DNA of 64,000 bases, taken from Planctomycetota bacterium (GTDB lineage Bacteria; Planctomycetota; Planctomycetia; Pirellulales; UBA1268). The notes under the pieces were generated by a model. The model was not told where the DNA came from. It saw nothing but the letters and a program-made list of their open reading frames with translations, and did not search any database. The DNA is taken from positions 232,694 through 296,693 of the forward strand of contig QWOQ01000007.1 of assembly GCA_003669585.1 (NCBI GenBank). Direction: 5' to 3'. Of the stretch, positions 37,070 through 45,631 are shown piece after piece; the first letter of the stretch is position 1, and each line of letters begins with the position of its first letter. A program made the translations under genes and the position numbers.

Positions 37070-37298
37070 AGATTGCAGGCTCCTGAACAATGCAGGCCGT
37101 TTTTTACAGTGCCCGCTGGCCTGATGTGTTGCAAAGAGTCTCCGAGGGGATTGTTGCACGAAGAACAAACCCAGTTTTTTTAAGTAACGTGCAACAGCTG
37201 AGAGCGGACGGCTGGTTGTAGCAGGGAACTTTCGGGATCGTTACCAGAACGGCACACAGCACAAAGCACAAAATGGCCTGTTTTTAAAAGAGAAAGAA

Positions 37299-37325
37299 AG
37301 GCTTTTTTGTCGGGAAAACAAGCCT
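37299..37325 (-). terminator. Putative intrinsic terminator of the tRNA-Lys gene
   Basis: Read on the minus strand, AGGCTTGTTTT, a 6-base loop and AAAAAAGCCT form a hairpin with one mismatch, followed by the pyrimidine run TTCTTTCTCTTTT. It begins 10 bases after the 3' end of the tRNA. Confidence 0.6.
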
Positions 37326-37335
37326 AAAACCTCAG

Positions 37336-37409
37336 TGCCTCGTCCCAGAATCGAACTGGGAACCCTCTGATTAAGAGTCAGATGCTCTAACCAATTGAGC
37401 TAACGAGGC
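37336..37409 (-). tRNA. tRNA-Lys (anticodon CTT)
   Basis: A complete 74-nt cloverleaf on the minus strand: acceptor GCCTCGT/ACGAGGC, D arm GCTC-AATTGGTTA-GAGC, anticodon arm TCTGA-CTCTTAA-TCAGA with anticodon CTT, variable loop GGGTT, and T arm CCCAG-TTCGATT-CTGGG, with A as discriminator. CCA is not encoded. Its 3' end points towards the accessory island, the orientation expected if the tRNA had served as an integration site. Confidence 0.96.
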
Positions 37410-37721
37410 TCCACTACCTGTCGAGTTGTACCGCCGAGATCGCACGACGGCAAGGGTCTGCCATCGTCAATGCATGAACGCGGTTCATCGACATTCTCTC
37501 ACTGCGTCTGTGCATCGTGTGAACCAACGAACTGAAAATAGCCTCTGTTCCTTCAATTGTTTGGCACCGAATATGCCAAAGCGGTTCTGCAGGAGCCACT
37601 TTGGAATACAACGTTGAGGATTTTTGGCTCGAGCGATACAGTTTCTCTGAACGAGTCGGCTTTTTTTACGATTTGACGACTGGTCAAAACCTTATTTTTT
37701 ATCGAATCCAGCGGAGACATC
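37410..37721. other. Divergent region between tRNA-Lys and fabI
   Basis: About 310 bases that must hold the promoters for the leftward tRNA and rightward fabI. No further gene or repeat was recognised. Confidence 0.4.
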
Positions 37722-38546
37722 ATGGGACGTTTTGACGGCAGCAAGGGCGTAATTCTGGGCGTGGCGAATGACCACTCAATTGCATGGGCGATCGCTCGCG
37801 AACTTTTACGCGAAGGGGCTCAGTGCGGATTTTCCCATCTGCCAGATCGTCCTGACGACGAACGACAGAGGAATCGTCGAAGGGTTTCTCAGCTGACCGA
37901 CGCAGAACCAAACGCGAAGTTTCTTGTTCCGATGGATGCATGCAACGACGACGATATCGCCGCAGTGATGAAACGAGCGGCCGAGGAGTTTGGCACGATC
38001 GACTTTCTCGTTCACTCAATCGCTTTTGCACCGATGGCAGACTTGAAAGGGGATACGACCGATTGCAGTCGCGAAGGATTCCGAATCGCAATGGAAACCA
38101 GCGCCTACAGCTTGCTGGCCGTCGGACGACTCGCTCGTGGAATTTTCTCTCCGAATGCTTCTCTTTTGACTCTGACCTATTTTGGTGGTGAAAAGGTGGT
38201 TCCGGGCTACAACATTATGGGCGTCTGCAAAGCAACACTCGATGCCTGCGTTCGGTATATGGCGTATGATCTCGGGCCGGCTGGCGTGCGAGTCAATGCC
38301 GTGAGCGCGGGGCCGTTGCGCACCCTTGCGGGTCGAGGTGCCGGTGTCGAAGATATGCTTGGGCTGTATGAAAAGATGGCCCCCATGGCAAGAAATATCA
38401 CGCATGAAGAGGTTGGCAAAGCCGGCGCGTGGTTGCTGTCCAAGGAGAGTGGCGGCATTACTGGCGAACTTCTGCACGTAGACGCAGGCTACAACATCAT
38501 GGGCTCTCCAGGACGCCTGCTCGAACTTATTCCCAAGCCCGAATAA
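37722..38546 (+). CDS. fabI: Enoyl-[acyl-carrier-protein] reductase (NADH)
   Basis: A 274-residue FabI that reduces trans-2-enoyl-ACP in the last step of each fatty-acid elongation cycle. The cofactor-binding start is GVILGVANDHSIAWAIARELL. The catalytic set matches Escherichia coli FabI spacing: Tyr153 and Tyr163 ten residues apart and Lys170 seven further on (LTYFGGEKVVPGYNIMGVCK). The C-terminal NITHEEVGKAGAWLLSKESG and ITGELLHVDAGYNIMG are family-typical. The length is normal. It is a stand-alone gene beside the tRNA, and the Nudix gene follows 64 bases later. Confidence 0.96.
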   Translation: MGRFDGSKGVILGVANDHSIAWAIARELLREGAQCGFSHLPDRPDDERQRNRRRVSQLTDAEPNAKFLVPMDACNDDDIAAVMKRAAEEFGTIDFLVHSIAFAPMADLKGDTTDCSREGFRIAMETSAYSLLAVGRLARGIFSPNASLLTLTYFGGEKVVPGYNIMGVCKATLDACVRYMAYDLGPAGVRVNAVSAGPLRTLAGRGAGVEDMLGLYEKMAPMARNITHEEVGKAGAWLLSKESGGITGELLHVDAGYNIMGSPGRLLELIPKPE

Positions 38547-38610
38547 GAATTATTTTTTTCTTTTCGATTTGTTTTTGGGAATTGAAAAAAAGAGTCGCGA
38601 GTTTTTTTGA

Positions 38611-39027
38611 GTGCCTGCAGACAAAAAAATTGCTGTTGCAGTTGTTCTTCAAAGCGGCTGCGTCCTCGCGGGAATTCGGTCTGATACTGCCGCTGAGTGT
38701 CCGGGTGCCTACGAATTTCCAGGCGGAAAAGTTGAGCCCCATGAAAATCCCAATCAGGCAGCTGCAAGAGAATGTCTTGAAGAAACTGGTATAGAAATCG
38801 ATGTTGGTCCGATCATTGATCGATCGTTTTTTGAAAATGAGACTGGGTTTACGGAGATACTTTTCTTTTCTGGCTCTGTGCGGCAACACTCATTTGCGTT
38901 GCCACCGTTTTTCTGGCTACCGATTGATGCTCTGCGACGGGAACTTTTTCCGGCTGCAAACAGGCGAGTGCTCAATGTTCTTCTTGCATTTCAAGGAGGA
39001 TCACTACCACCCCGGTTCCAAGGATGA
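38611..39027 (+). CDS. Nudix hydrolase, MutT-like
   Basis: A 138-residue Nudix protein with a GTG start. The Nudix box is complete, G-x5-E-x7-R-E-x-x-E-E-x-G: GGKVEPHENPNQAAARECLE then ETGIEID. Length and the start KKIAVAVVLQSGCVLAGIR fit the MutT/8-oxo-dGTP diphosphatase group, which removes oxidised nucleotides, but other nucleoside polyphosphates are possible. The last 12 or so codons overlap, on the opposite strand, the end of the rnpA-yidD gene (38991-39027). The overlapping tail (FQGGSLPPRFQG) is probably not functionally constrained in this gene, since it mirrors the conserved Cys-containing end of YidD. Confidence 0.9.
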   Translation: MPADKKIAVAVVLQSGCVLAGIRSDTAAECPGAYEFPGGKVEPHENPNQAAARECLEETGIEIDVGPIIDRSFFENETGFTEILFFSGSVRQHSFALPPFFWLPIDALRRELFPAANRRVLNVLLAFQGGSLPPRFQG

Positions 39028-39779
39028 CAGCGGCAAATGCGATGAAGGCCTCTCATCATTCCCGATACGGGTCCATACTTCTGAACGCTTCCAATAAAAT
39101 AGTGACTGCATGTTGGTTGAAACCGACATTGACGGCCAATGATTGGACTCAGCGTTATTTGGTAGAGCCGTACACCCCTGATGAGCACCTCGCTCAACAG
39201 CGAATTCAATGCTGCCCAACCCTTCTTCGTTGCTTGACAATCGACCGGCAGAACGGCGTCCCCATCTTGCTTCTCACACAGTGGCACTGTTCTATGTTCA
39301 ATATTGTCCGAAGCGTGAACGGTGGCGCAGGCCAGCGGATCGGGGTCTCGTGGAGGCTGAACGATTTCACTGTGATTGAGCTTTGAACGCGCACCAGCAC
39401 CAATCGACAGCACAATTTTTCCCGCCAAAGTCATGAGCGATGCTTGAGCCTGAGATGCGGAGGGAATTGTCGTGCCACGCGGGACCACCACATAGTCCAT
39501 TCCAGTTGGTATCTTCCACTGCACTATTCGAAATGCCTCACGAATTCGCCGTTTCCAGCGATTGCGAATCGTAGCGTTTCCAACTTTTCGTGAAACCGAA
39601 AGTCCGAGCCTGGCACGAAACCGGTCGTTTTTTCTTGCATAGACAAGAAACCACTCGTTGGATGCTCGCTGTCTGACAGCGAAGACCCTTGTAAAATCTG
39701 CGCTCACAAGTCGACATGCTTTTGGAAATGTGGCCGCATCAGAATGTTCTTGAATGCTCTTGCGATTTTCTACATGCAT
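38991..39779 (-). CDS. rnpA-yidD: Fused RNase P protein component and YidD membrane insertion factor
   Basis: A 262-residue single frame. Residues about 15-125 are RnpA, the protein subunit of RNase P: LVSADFTRVFAVRQRASNEW, RLGLSVSRKVGNATIRNRWK with the RNR signature at 72-74, and DYVVVPRG. Residues about 190-262 are YidD: IRGVRLYQITLSPIIG, CRFQPTCSHYFIGSVQKYG, RICRCHPWNRGGSDP, with the conserved Cys residues. These are normally separate adjacent genes; here a linker of about 60 residues joins them with no stop. The usual rpmH gene is not found upstream, where 79 bases separate it from the dnaJ-like gene on the same strand. RNase P RNA is also encoded in the window, at 48333-48771. Confidence 0.9.
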   Translation of the reverse strand: MHVENRKSIQEHSDAATFPKACRLVSADFTRVFAVRQRASNEWFLVYARKNDRFRARLGLSVSRKVGNATIRNRWKRRIREAFRIVQWKIPTGMDYVVVPRGTTIPSASQAQASLMTLAGKIVLSIGAGARSKLNHSEIVQPPRDPDPLACATVHASDNIEHRTVPLCEKQDGDAVLPVDCQATKKGWAALNSLLSEVLIRGVRLYQITLSPIIGRQCRFQPTCSHYFIGSVQKYGPVSGMMRGLHRICRCHPWNRGGSDPP

Positions 39780-39858
39780 CGCATGTCTCCCTCACACACA
39801 AAAAGAGCAGCACGTGCCTGCATACTTCTTGAGAGTCTTTTCTGCAGAGATGATTCTC

Positions 39859-40779
39859 TCACCACCGAATCTGGGATCTCTGCTGGCAACTTTTGATCGA
39901 CTCAGAAGCATTGATCGCCGCCAAGAGCGGTTCGTCCATTTGCAACGGCAAGATTATTTCAACTGAGGCAATCAAATCTCCTGCGGATCCGTTGGAGTGT
40001 CGCACTCCCATGCCGGTGGCTCGCAGTTTTTTCCCTCCACCGGTTCTGGGCGGAATCGTCAACGTCATGGTGCCCCAAGGGGTTGGCAGATCAACTTTTC
40101 CACCATTGACCGCCTCGGCAAGCGATATCGGAAGCACGACCTCGAGCGTGTCACCCTGCCGACGAAAAATCAAATGGGGCTCGACTTGAATATCGAGTAA
40201 CAGATCACCTGCCGGACCACCTCCCAACCCCGGGGCTCCTTGTCCCCGAAGACGAATGCGACTGCCATCGGCAATCCCCTGCGGAATGGTGACAGTGATC
40301 GTATCCATGGTGCCACCGCGATCGGCTCGCAGATTTGTTTTGCCTCCACTGATTGCCAGCGTAAACGGAATTGTTATCTGCGATGTGACGTCTGCGCCCT
40401 GCGTTCGTTGTGGGCCACGCTGCGTCCGCGAACGTTTTACTTTTGACGCTCCTGTGAACAAATCACTGAATCCACCGCCTCCAAACAGGCTTTCCAAATC
40501 GATCTGCTGGCCCCCGCCACCTTGTCGTGGATCCCAAGAACCTGCACCAGGTGTTGATCCCTCAAAAGAACTTCCGTAGCGGTCGTACGTTTCCCTTTTA
40601 CTGGGTTCATTCAATACGTCAAAAGCCGTCTGTACCTTTTTAAATTTTTCCTTTGAAACCTCGTCGTCAGGATGGAGGTCTGGGTGAAACTTGCGTGCAA
40701 GATCGCGATATGCTTTGCTGATTTCGTCTGCACTGGCAGTGCGAGATACGCCAAGCGTCTGGTAATGATCGTCCGACAT
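39859..40779 (-). CDS. DnaJ-like (CbpA-type) co-chaperone
   Basis: A 306-residue type II J-domain protein. The J domain at residues 1-70 has the HPD triad at 32-34 (LARKFHPDLHPDDE) that activates DnaK ATPase. A Gly-rich linker (DPRQGGGGQQ, FGGGGFSDLF) follows, then the two beta-sandwich substrate-binding domains (ITIPFTLAISGGKTNLR, GDLLLDIQVEPHLIFRRQGD, LPTPWGTMTLTIPPRTGGGK). The zinc-finger cysteines of DnaJ are absent, so it is CbpA/DnaJ2-like. It lies upstream of rnpA-yidD on the same strand, with 79 bases between. Confidence 0.92.
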   Translation of the reverse strand: MSDDHYQTLGVSRTASADEISKAYRDLARKFHPDLHPDDEVSKEKFKKVQTAFDVLNEPSKRETYDRYGSSFEGSTPGAGSWDPRQGGGGQQIDLESLFGGGGFSDLFTGASKVKRSRTQRGPQRTQGADVTSQITIPFTLAISGGKTNLRADRGGTMDTITVTIPQGIADGSRIRLRGQGAPGLGGGPAGDLLLDIQVEPHLIFRRQGDTLEVVLPISLAEAVNGGKVDLPTPWGTMTLTIPPRTGGGKKLRATGMGVRHSNGSAGDLIASVEIILPLQMDEPLLAAINASESIKSCQQRSQIRW

Positions 40780-41003
40780 GCTTCACGCGAAAAGAGGAAT
40801 TTATCGAGAATATTCAGCCCAACATAGATTCCAACATCCAACTGATGACTGAATACTCATGTCAGTGTAGGAGTAAGACGGAAAGCTCTCAAGGAGCCTC
40901 TCCAATCAGCACCGCCAGAAGCGATTGGCGTTCAACGGTTCGACCTCGAACCATGTGCCTTGTGGAAAACACTCGCCTCATGCGATCCATATTTTTCTGC
41001 GAT

Positions 41004-43160
41004 TCATAAAGGTGAGAGCAACCGCCTCGCGGGATCGAGGGCCAGAAGTCCATCCGGTTCTTGCGCCCTGGATTCCTCAAGTAACGCAACTTGGCAACGA
41101 AATGCTTCCTCCTCTTTTTGTGGCGAAAGAAGATGGAAGACGCCGTCTGAATCCAGCACTCGGGCACGGACATTGTCCTTCAGATATCCAGGCACGATTT
41201 CGTGTAACACTCTTGCAACAAGTTCTGGCGACTGAATTGGAAACATTACTTCTACTCGACGGAAGAAATTCCGCGGCATCCAGTCAGCGCTCGACAAGAA
41301 GACCTGTGCGTTATCGTCGGGACCAAAAATATACAGCCGACTGTGCTCGAGAAATCGGTCCACAATGCTGCGCACGCGGATTGTTTCGGAAAGTCCTGGC
41401 ACGCCCGGTCGCAAACAGCAAATGCCTCTGGCAATAATATCAATCGGGACGCCGGACTGACTCGCTCGATAAAGCGCCGAGATCACTCGGTAATCAACGA
41501 GTGAATTCAGCTTTGCAAAAATTCTTGACGGCTGGCCTGCTCTCGCTCGCATCATTTGTTCATCGATCAGCTCGAGTGTTCGACGATGGAGATCAATCGG
41601 CGCGACAATCAGTTTTTGCCACTGATGGGCCTGTGAGTACCCTGTTAACAGGTTGAACAGAGCCGATGCATCATCGGCAATCTGTTCGTCGGCAGTAAAA
41701 ATCCCAAGATCGGTATAGAGAAGGGCTGTCGTTGGATTGTAGTTGCCTGTACTTAAATGCACGTACCGTTTGAGTGCTTGCCCCTCCTGCCGTACGACCA
41801 GCGATACTTTGCAATGCGTTTTCAGATCCAGAAATCCAAACACGACGTGCACTCCGGCTCGCTCCATCTGCCGTGCCCAACTGACGTTGTTGGCTTCATC
41901 AAAACGGGCCTTCAATTCTACGATCGCCGTAACGTGCTTGCCCGATTCCGCTGCAGTGATGAGGGCTCGTGAAATTGGTGAATCACCACTGGTTCTGTAG
42001 AGAGTCTGCTTGATCGCCAACACTCGAGGATCGCTGGCAGCACTGGCGACAAAATCGACAACCGGATCGAACGATTCGTATGGGTGATGAAGCAGAATGT
42101 CTCGCTTGGCAATTTCAGAAAAAAGGTCGACTCCACTGCGTCGAGGCAAGGTGCGGGGCGACCGGGCAATAAACGGTCTATCGTGAAGATTCTCATGGCC
42201 ACTGAGTCGATGAATTTCCCAGAGCGCCGTCAGATCGAGGGGACCGTCGATCCTATAGACCTCGCTATATCTTTCACGAACATGCAGATCCTCTTCCTCA
42301 ACAATCGATGTTGAAAACGATTCATCGGCTCGCGATGAAATCTCCAAACGAACAGCCTGACCGCGCTGTCTGGCTTTTAATCGATCCTCGATCAAGCGAA
42401 GCATGTCGTCGGATTCTTGTTCAAGCAATTCCAAGTCACTGTCGCGCGTAATTCGAAATGTCGTCCACGATTGCACCTCAAATCCGCCAAAAAGATCTCC
42501 CAAATGGGTCGCAACGATATCTTCCAGCAGCACAAACGGATATTGTCCATCCAGTCCATTTCCGACTGCGATAATGCGGGGCAGCACTTGAGGAACCTGT
42601 ACGACAGCAAAAAGATGCTTGGGGCCGAGGCCGGCGCGTTGCTCAAGTCGCACTCCGAGGTAGAGCCCTCGGTTGTGATATCGCGGAGAAGGATGTGCCG
42701 GGTCAATTGCCATCGGCGTAAGAATTGGAAGCGCTCTTTCTCGAAAAAAGCGATCGATACTCACTCGCTGGCTTTCATCGAGATCATCGCAGTGAAGCCT
42801 GTGAAATCCTTGCTCCGACATAACAGGACCGATGCTGTCACGAAGACAACGATACTGACGAGCCACAAGTTCTTGCGTGCGAGTCGCAATTTTCTCAAGC
42901 TGTTCCATCGCTCGAAGTCCATCGGGCGAGAAGTCTTGTGGAGCACTCTCGCCAAACGCTTGCTCCCGCACACCAGCGACGCGAACCATGAAGAATTCAT
43001 CCAAGTTGGAACTGAATATTGCGAGAAATTTTAGCCGTTCAAGAAGTGGATTGGAACAGTTCTCAGCTTCTTCAAGAACTCTTAAATTGAATTCGAGCCA
43101 GCTCAGTTCTCGATTGAGAAAGCATTCCGGCCCAAACAATGGCTTTTCTATTTCAGACAT
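41004..43160 (-). CDS. ppk1: Polyphosphate kinase 1
   Basis: About 718 residues from the ATG at 43160 (GAGG about nine bases upstream); the frame is open to 43247, but similarity starts at FLNRELSWLEFNLRVLEEAE. PPK1 reversibly transfers the gamma phosphate of ATP to polyphosphate. Visible family segments are FSSNLDEFFMVRVAGV, HHPYESFDPVVDFV, ELKARFDEANNVSWARQMER and THCKVSLVVRQEG, where His is the autophosphorylated residue region, and a second conserved His-containing stretch SRLYIFGPDD near the C-terminus. The length is normal. It is divergent from the citG-like gene. The 224 bases between its stop and the dnaJ-like gene hold nothing recognised. Confidence 0.95.
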   Translation of the reverse strand: MSEIEKPLFGPECFLNRELSWLEFNLRVLEEAENCSNPLLERLKFLAIFSSNLDEFFMVRVAGVREQAFGESAPQDFSPDGLRAMEQLEKIATRTQELVARQYRCLRDSIGPVMSEQGFHRLHCDDLDESQRVSIDRFFRERALPILTPMAIDPAHPSPRYHNRGLYLGVRLEQRAGLGPKHLFAVVQVPQVLPRIIAVGNGLDGQYPFVLLEDIVATHLGDLFGGFEVQSWTTFRITRDSDLELLEQESDDMLRLIEDRLKARQRGQAVRLEISSRADESFSTSIVEEEDLHVRERYSEVYRIDGPLDLTALWEIHRLSGHENLHDRPFIARSPRTLPRRSGVDLFSEIAKRDILLHHPYESFDPVVDFVASAASDPRVLAIKQTLYRTSGDSPISRALITAAESGKHVTAIVELKARFDEANNVSWARQMERAGVHVVFGFLDLKTHCKVSLVVRQEGQALKRYVHLSTGNYNPTTALLYTDLGIFTADEQIADDASALFNLLTGYSQAHQWQKLIVAPIDLHRRTLELIDEQMMRARAGQPSRIFAKLNSLVDYRVISALYRASQSGVPIDIIARGICCLRPGVPGLSETIRVRSIVDRFLEHSRLYIFGPDDNAQVFLSSADWMPRNFFRRVEVMFPIQSPELVARVLHEIVPGYLKDNVRARVLDSDGVFHLLSPQKEEEAFRCQVALLEESRAQEPDGLLALDPARRLLSPL

Positions 43161-43337
43161 GGTCAATTTCCTCTTTCGATTTCGGTTGAGGCTTTTGAGG
43201 ACTGCCTTCAACTCCTTCTTCCGGCAAGATCGTTCGTTGTGTTTCACAAAACAAAACCCGACTTACCCTCAGAGGAAAGTTTACTAGCACTTCAAGTGAA
43301 AAATCCTTTATCAACAAAAATCTTGCACAAACTAAAT

Positions 43338-44261
43338 ATGACAGTCTCTGAGTTTGGTCGACACGATTGCACCAGCCGGTACCATCAGCATCGCAAACGT
43401 ATCGACAGGCAATTCTGTGGTCGTCATCGGGGCTGGAGTGTCGCGACGGCCTGCCTGCTTGAGGCCTCCGCCTTTAAGCCTGGAAACGTCTCTCCGTGGT
43501 CTGATTTTGAAGATCTTTCCTACGAGGAACTCATCGCCGCCGGTATCGCCGTCGCGGAAGTGTTTGATCGTGCGCCCTCTCTCTCACTTGGACACATGGT
43601 GCTCGATGCCGTGACGGCATCGAGAGCCGTCACGCGATCCAACGCAAACCTCGGCATTGTGCTTGCCGTCGCTCCGCTGGCGAAGGTTCCAGACGGAACA
43701 AGCCTTCGCGTTGGAGTGAGCTTGGTTTTGTCATCCCTCACCGCCAGCGATGCCAGTACTCTGTGGGTCGCAATCAACAAAGCTAAACCAGGTGGTCTGG
43801 CAAAAGCCTCGCAGATGGATTTGGCCGACCCAGCTCCTGTCAGTATTCTGGACGCAATGCGTGCCGCAGCCGATCGTGATCAGATCGCGTCGCTTTGGTC
43901 GCGTGACTATGACGAGCTTTTTTCTGGTCCCGTCGCTGATCTTTGCACCGAATGGCACGATGAAGCATCGCTGCTTGATAAAATTGTCATTGCGTATCTC
44001 AAGCAGCTTTCGAGGCGTCAAGACACTCAGATTCTTCGACGGCATGGGGTTTCGATTGCCGCTGACATCATGCAACACAGTCGAGCAGTTCTTGCTGCCA
44101 GCAAGGCGCAATACAATGAAAAACTTCTTGAAATGGACAGACTCCTTCGCACCCACCACACTCGGATCAATCCAGGATCGACCGCTGATCTTATCGCAGC
44201 GGCCTTGTTCTTTTTATTGTATGAACGCCTCCTTGTCCTTCCACAATTGGACCACCCATGA
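43338..44261 (+). CDS. CitG/MdcB-like triphosphoribosyl-dephospho-CoA synthase family protein (H4MPT-linked)
   Basis: Helical enzyme of about 307 residues from the ATG at 43338; the frame is open to 43239 and the true start is uncertain, because clear similarity begins only at VATACLLEASAFKPGNVSP. Family marks are the E-x-x-x-KPGN motif and the Gly/Ala-rich helices with NLGIVLAVAPLA and HTRINPGSTADLIAAALFF. True CitG makes the citrate-lyase cofactor precursor, but no citrate lyase genes are near. The gene overlaps the PTPS-like gene by 4 bases, and homologues occur in H4MPT gene clusters of methylotrophs and planctomycetes, so a step in methanopterin-type cofactor synthesis is the better reading. 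Confidence 0.8.
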   Translation: MTVSEFGRHDCTSRYHQHRKRIDRQFCGRHRGWSVATACLLEASAFKPGNVSPWSDFEDLSYEELIAAGIAVAEVFDRAPSLSLGHMVLDAVTASRAVTRSNANLGIVLAVAPLAKVPDGTSLRVGVSLVLSSLTASDASTLWVAINKAKPGGLAKASQMDLADPAPVSILDAMRAAADRDQIASLWSRDYDELFSGPVADLCTEWHDEASLLDKIVIAYLKQLSRRQDTQILRRHGVSIAADIMQHSRAVLAASKAQYNEKLLEMDRLLRTHHTRINPGSTADLIAAALFFLLYERLLVLPQLDHP

Positions 44262-44767
44262 TGATACCGGCTCGCAAGGTTCCCACGTTCCGAGTGCGCA
44301 TGCGAAAATCGCAACATGTCTTTAGCGCCGGACACTTTATTACTCTCTCTGACAATCTTTGTGAACCGGTGCATGGTCACAACTGGACTGTTGCTTGCGA
44401 AATCGAGGGTCCGCTCGATTCCCATGGCATGGTGATCGATTTTATTCTGCTCAAAGACACACTCACCGGTGTCTTGTCGAAACTCGACCACAAAATGCTC
44501 CTGCCAACACAGAGCCGACTGCTCAGAGTCGTTGCTGAAAATACAGAAATCACAGTTCTCTTTGAGGCTCGTCGCTGGATTTTTCCAGCCGATGAATGCG
44601 TGCTTCTCCCAATTTCGAACACGACTGCCGAACTTTTGGCAATGTGGATTGGCCAGACTCTTAGGGAGCATCTGGCTTCTGCAGGTGTTTCACTCTTTGG
44701 ACTGTTGCGAGTTGAGGTGGATGAATGTCTTGGACAATCTGCCGTGTGTGAATTCCGAAATGAATAA
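44258..44767 (+). CDS. 6-pyruvoyl-tetrahydropterin synthase/QueD family protein
   Basis: A 169-residue pterin enzyme. The zinc ligands and active-site Cys are visible: SAGHFI with His26, NLCEPVHGHNWTV with Cys35, His39 and His41, then GPLDSHGMVIDFILLK and the catalytic pair region LDHKMLLP. The C-terminus has the family RVEVDE-like strand (LLRVEVDECLGQSAVCEF). It overlaps the CitG-like gene at its start by 4 bases, so both are made together. In this context it probably works on the pterin part of the methanopterin-like cofactor rather than on queuosine, but the reaction cannot be fixed from sequence. It converges on the metalloregulator gene 10 bases away. Confidence 0.88.
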   Translation: MMIPARKVPTFRVRMRKSQHVFSAGHFITLSDNLCEPVHGHNWTVACEIEGPLDSHGMVIDFILLKDTLTGVLSKLDHKMLLPTQSRLLRVVAENTEITVLFEARRWIFPADECVLLPISNTTAELLAMWIGQTLREHLASAGVSLFGLLRVEVDECLGQSAVCEFRNE

Positions 44768-44777
44768 TTCGCGTGTA

Positions 44778-45476
44778 CTACCCTTTTTTGATACTCGACT
44801 CTTTTACAACAAGCTTGAACGCAGTTTCAATTGCAATTGCCAATACATTGGATTTTGATTTGCTGTTTACTTTAATGCGCATCAGTCCCGCTCCATCCGG
44901 ATTTCGTTGAACCACGCCGCAGACTCCGAGAGTAAGCCCAGACTCTGTCAGGTACTTTAAGAACGCCGGCGATTGATCGAGCACTCGCGACAGGCAAAAG
45001 CCGTATCCATTTTCACACTCGGCCAACAGACACGATGCCAACTCGTTCGGTTCGAGCAGTGATTCTCCATCTATTTTTGGAATTGGATCTCCATGGGGAT
45101 CCACGTCCGGAAATCCAAGGAATGTATCAATGCGATCAACCAACAGATCACTTACCGCGTGCTCCATGTGTTCGGCTTCGTCGTGGACCTCATCCCACGA
45201 AAGTCCGAGCGAGCGCATAAGAAAAAGTTCGATCAGACGGTGCCGCCGCAGAACACGCAGCGCAAGCATCTTTCCTGCGCGTGAAAGAGAGACGCCTTCG
45301 TAAGGCTTGTGTGTTGCTAACCGCGCGGCATCAAGCGTTTTGAGCATGCTCGTTACGGTGCCGGGCGCCACTCCGAGCGCCGTCGCGATCTGTCCTGTGT
45401 TGGCAGGCCGTCCGCTTTGCGAAGATGTTATTTGAAATATTGTCTTGACGTAATTTTCAACCGTGAGACTCGCCAC
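44778..45476 (-). CDS. DtxR/MntR family metal-dependent transcriptional regulator
   Basis: A 232-residue repressor with three parts: an N-terminal winged helix (TVENYVKTIFQITSSQSGRP, IATALGVAPGTVTSMLKTLD), the dimerisation and metal-binding region (RHRLIELFLMRSLGLSWDEV, then HDEAEHMEHAVSD with the E-x-x-x-H-type ligands) and a C-terminal FeoA/SH3-like domain from about residue 150. It should bind DNA when loaded with Mn(II) or Fe(II) and control metal uptake genes. No transporter gene is next to it, so its targets lie elsewhere. It is divergent from mch, with about 155 bases between, and converges with the PTPS gene. Confidence 0.92.
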   Translation of the reverse strand: MASLTVENYVKTIFQITSSQSGRPANTGQIATALGVAPGTVTSMLKTLDAARLATHKPYEGVSLSRAGKMLALRVLRRHRLIELFLMRSLGLSWDEVHDEAEHMEHAVSDLLVDRIDTFLGFPDVDPHGDPIPKIDGESLLEPNELASCLLAECENGYGFCLSRVLDQSPAFLKYLTESGLTLGVCGVVQRNPDGAGLMRIKVNSKSKSNVLAIAIETAFKLVVKESSIKKG

Positions 45477-45631
45477 GCGTCAAACTCCTCCGCATCGTCC
45501 GACTCGCAATTTATCGCCCCAGATGGACCGGGGTTGCCCAGAGAAACCTCTCGGTTCATTATGCGCTTCTCCTACGGGATGCGTGTTTCGCAGAAGAAGC
45601 GATTGCATACTTTGTAAAACTCTGGACATAT

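Noticed and set aside
37070-37298. Possible tRNA-derived att repeat or integrase remnant between hsdR and the tRNA
   Set aside because: No copy of the tRNA 3' segment and no integrase motif was found in this stretch.
43354-43614. Plus-strand frame starting MVDTIAPAGTISIANVSTGN upstream of the CitG-like domain
   Set aside because: It overlaps the CitG-like frame and breaks off without a family; it may hint that the CitG-like start or reading is imperfect, but I cannot support a separate gene.
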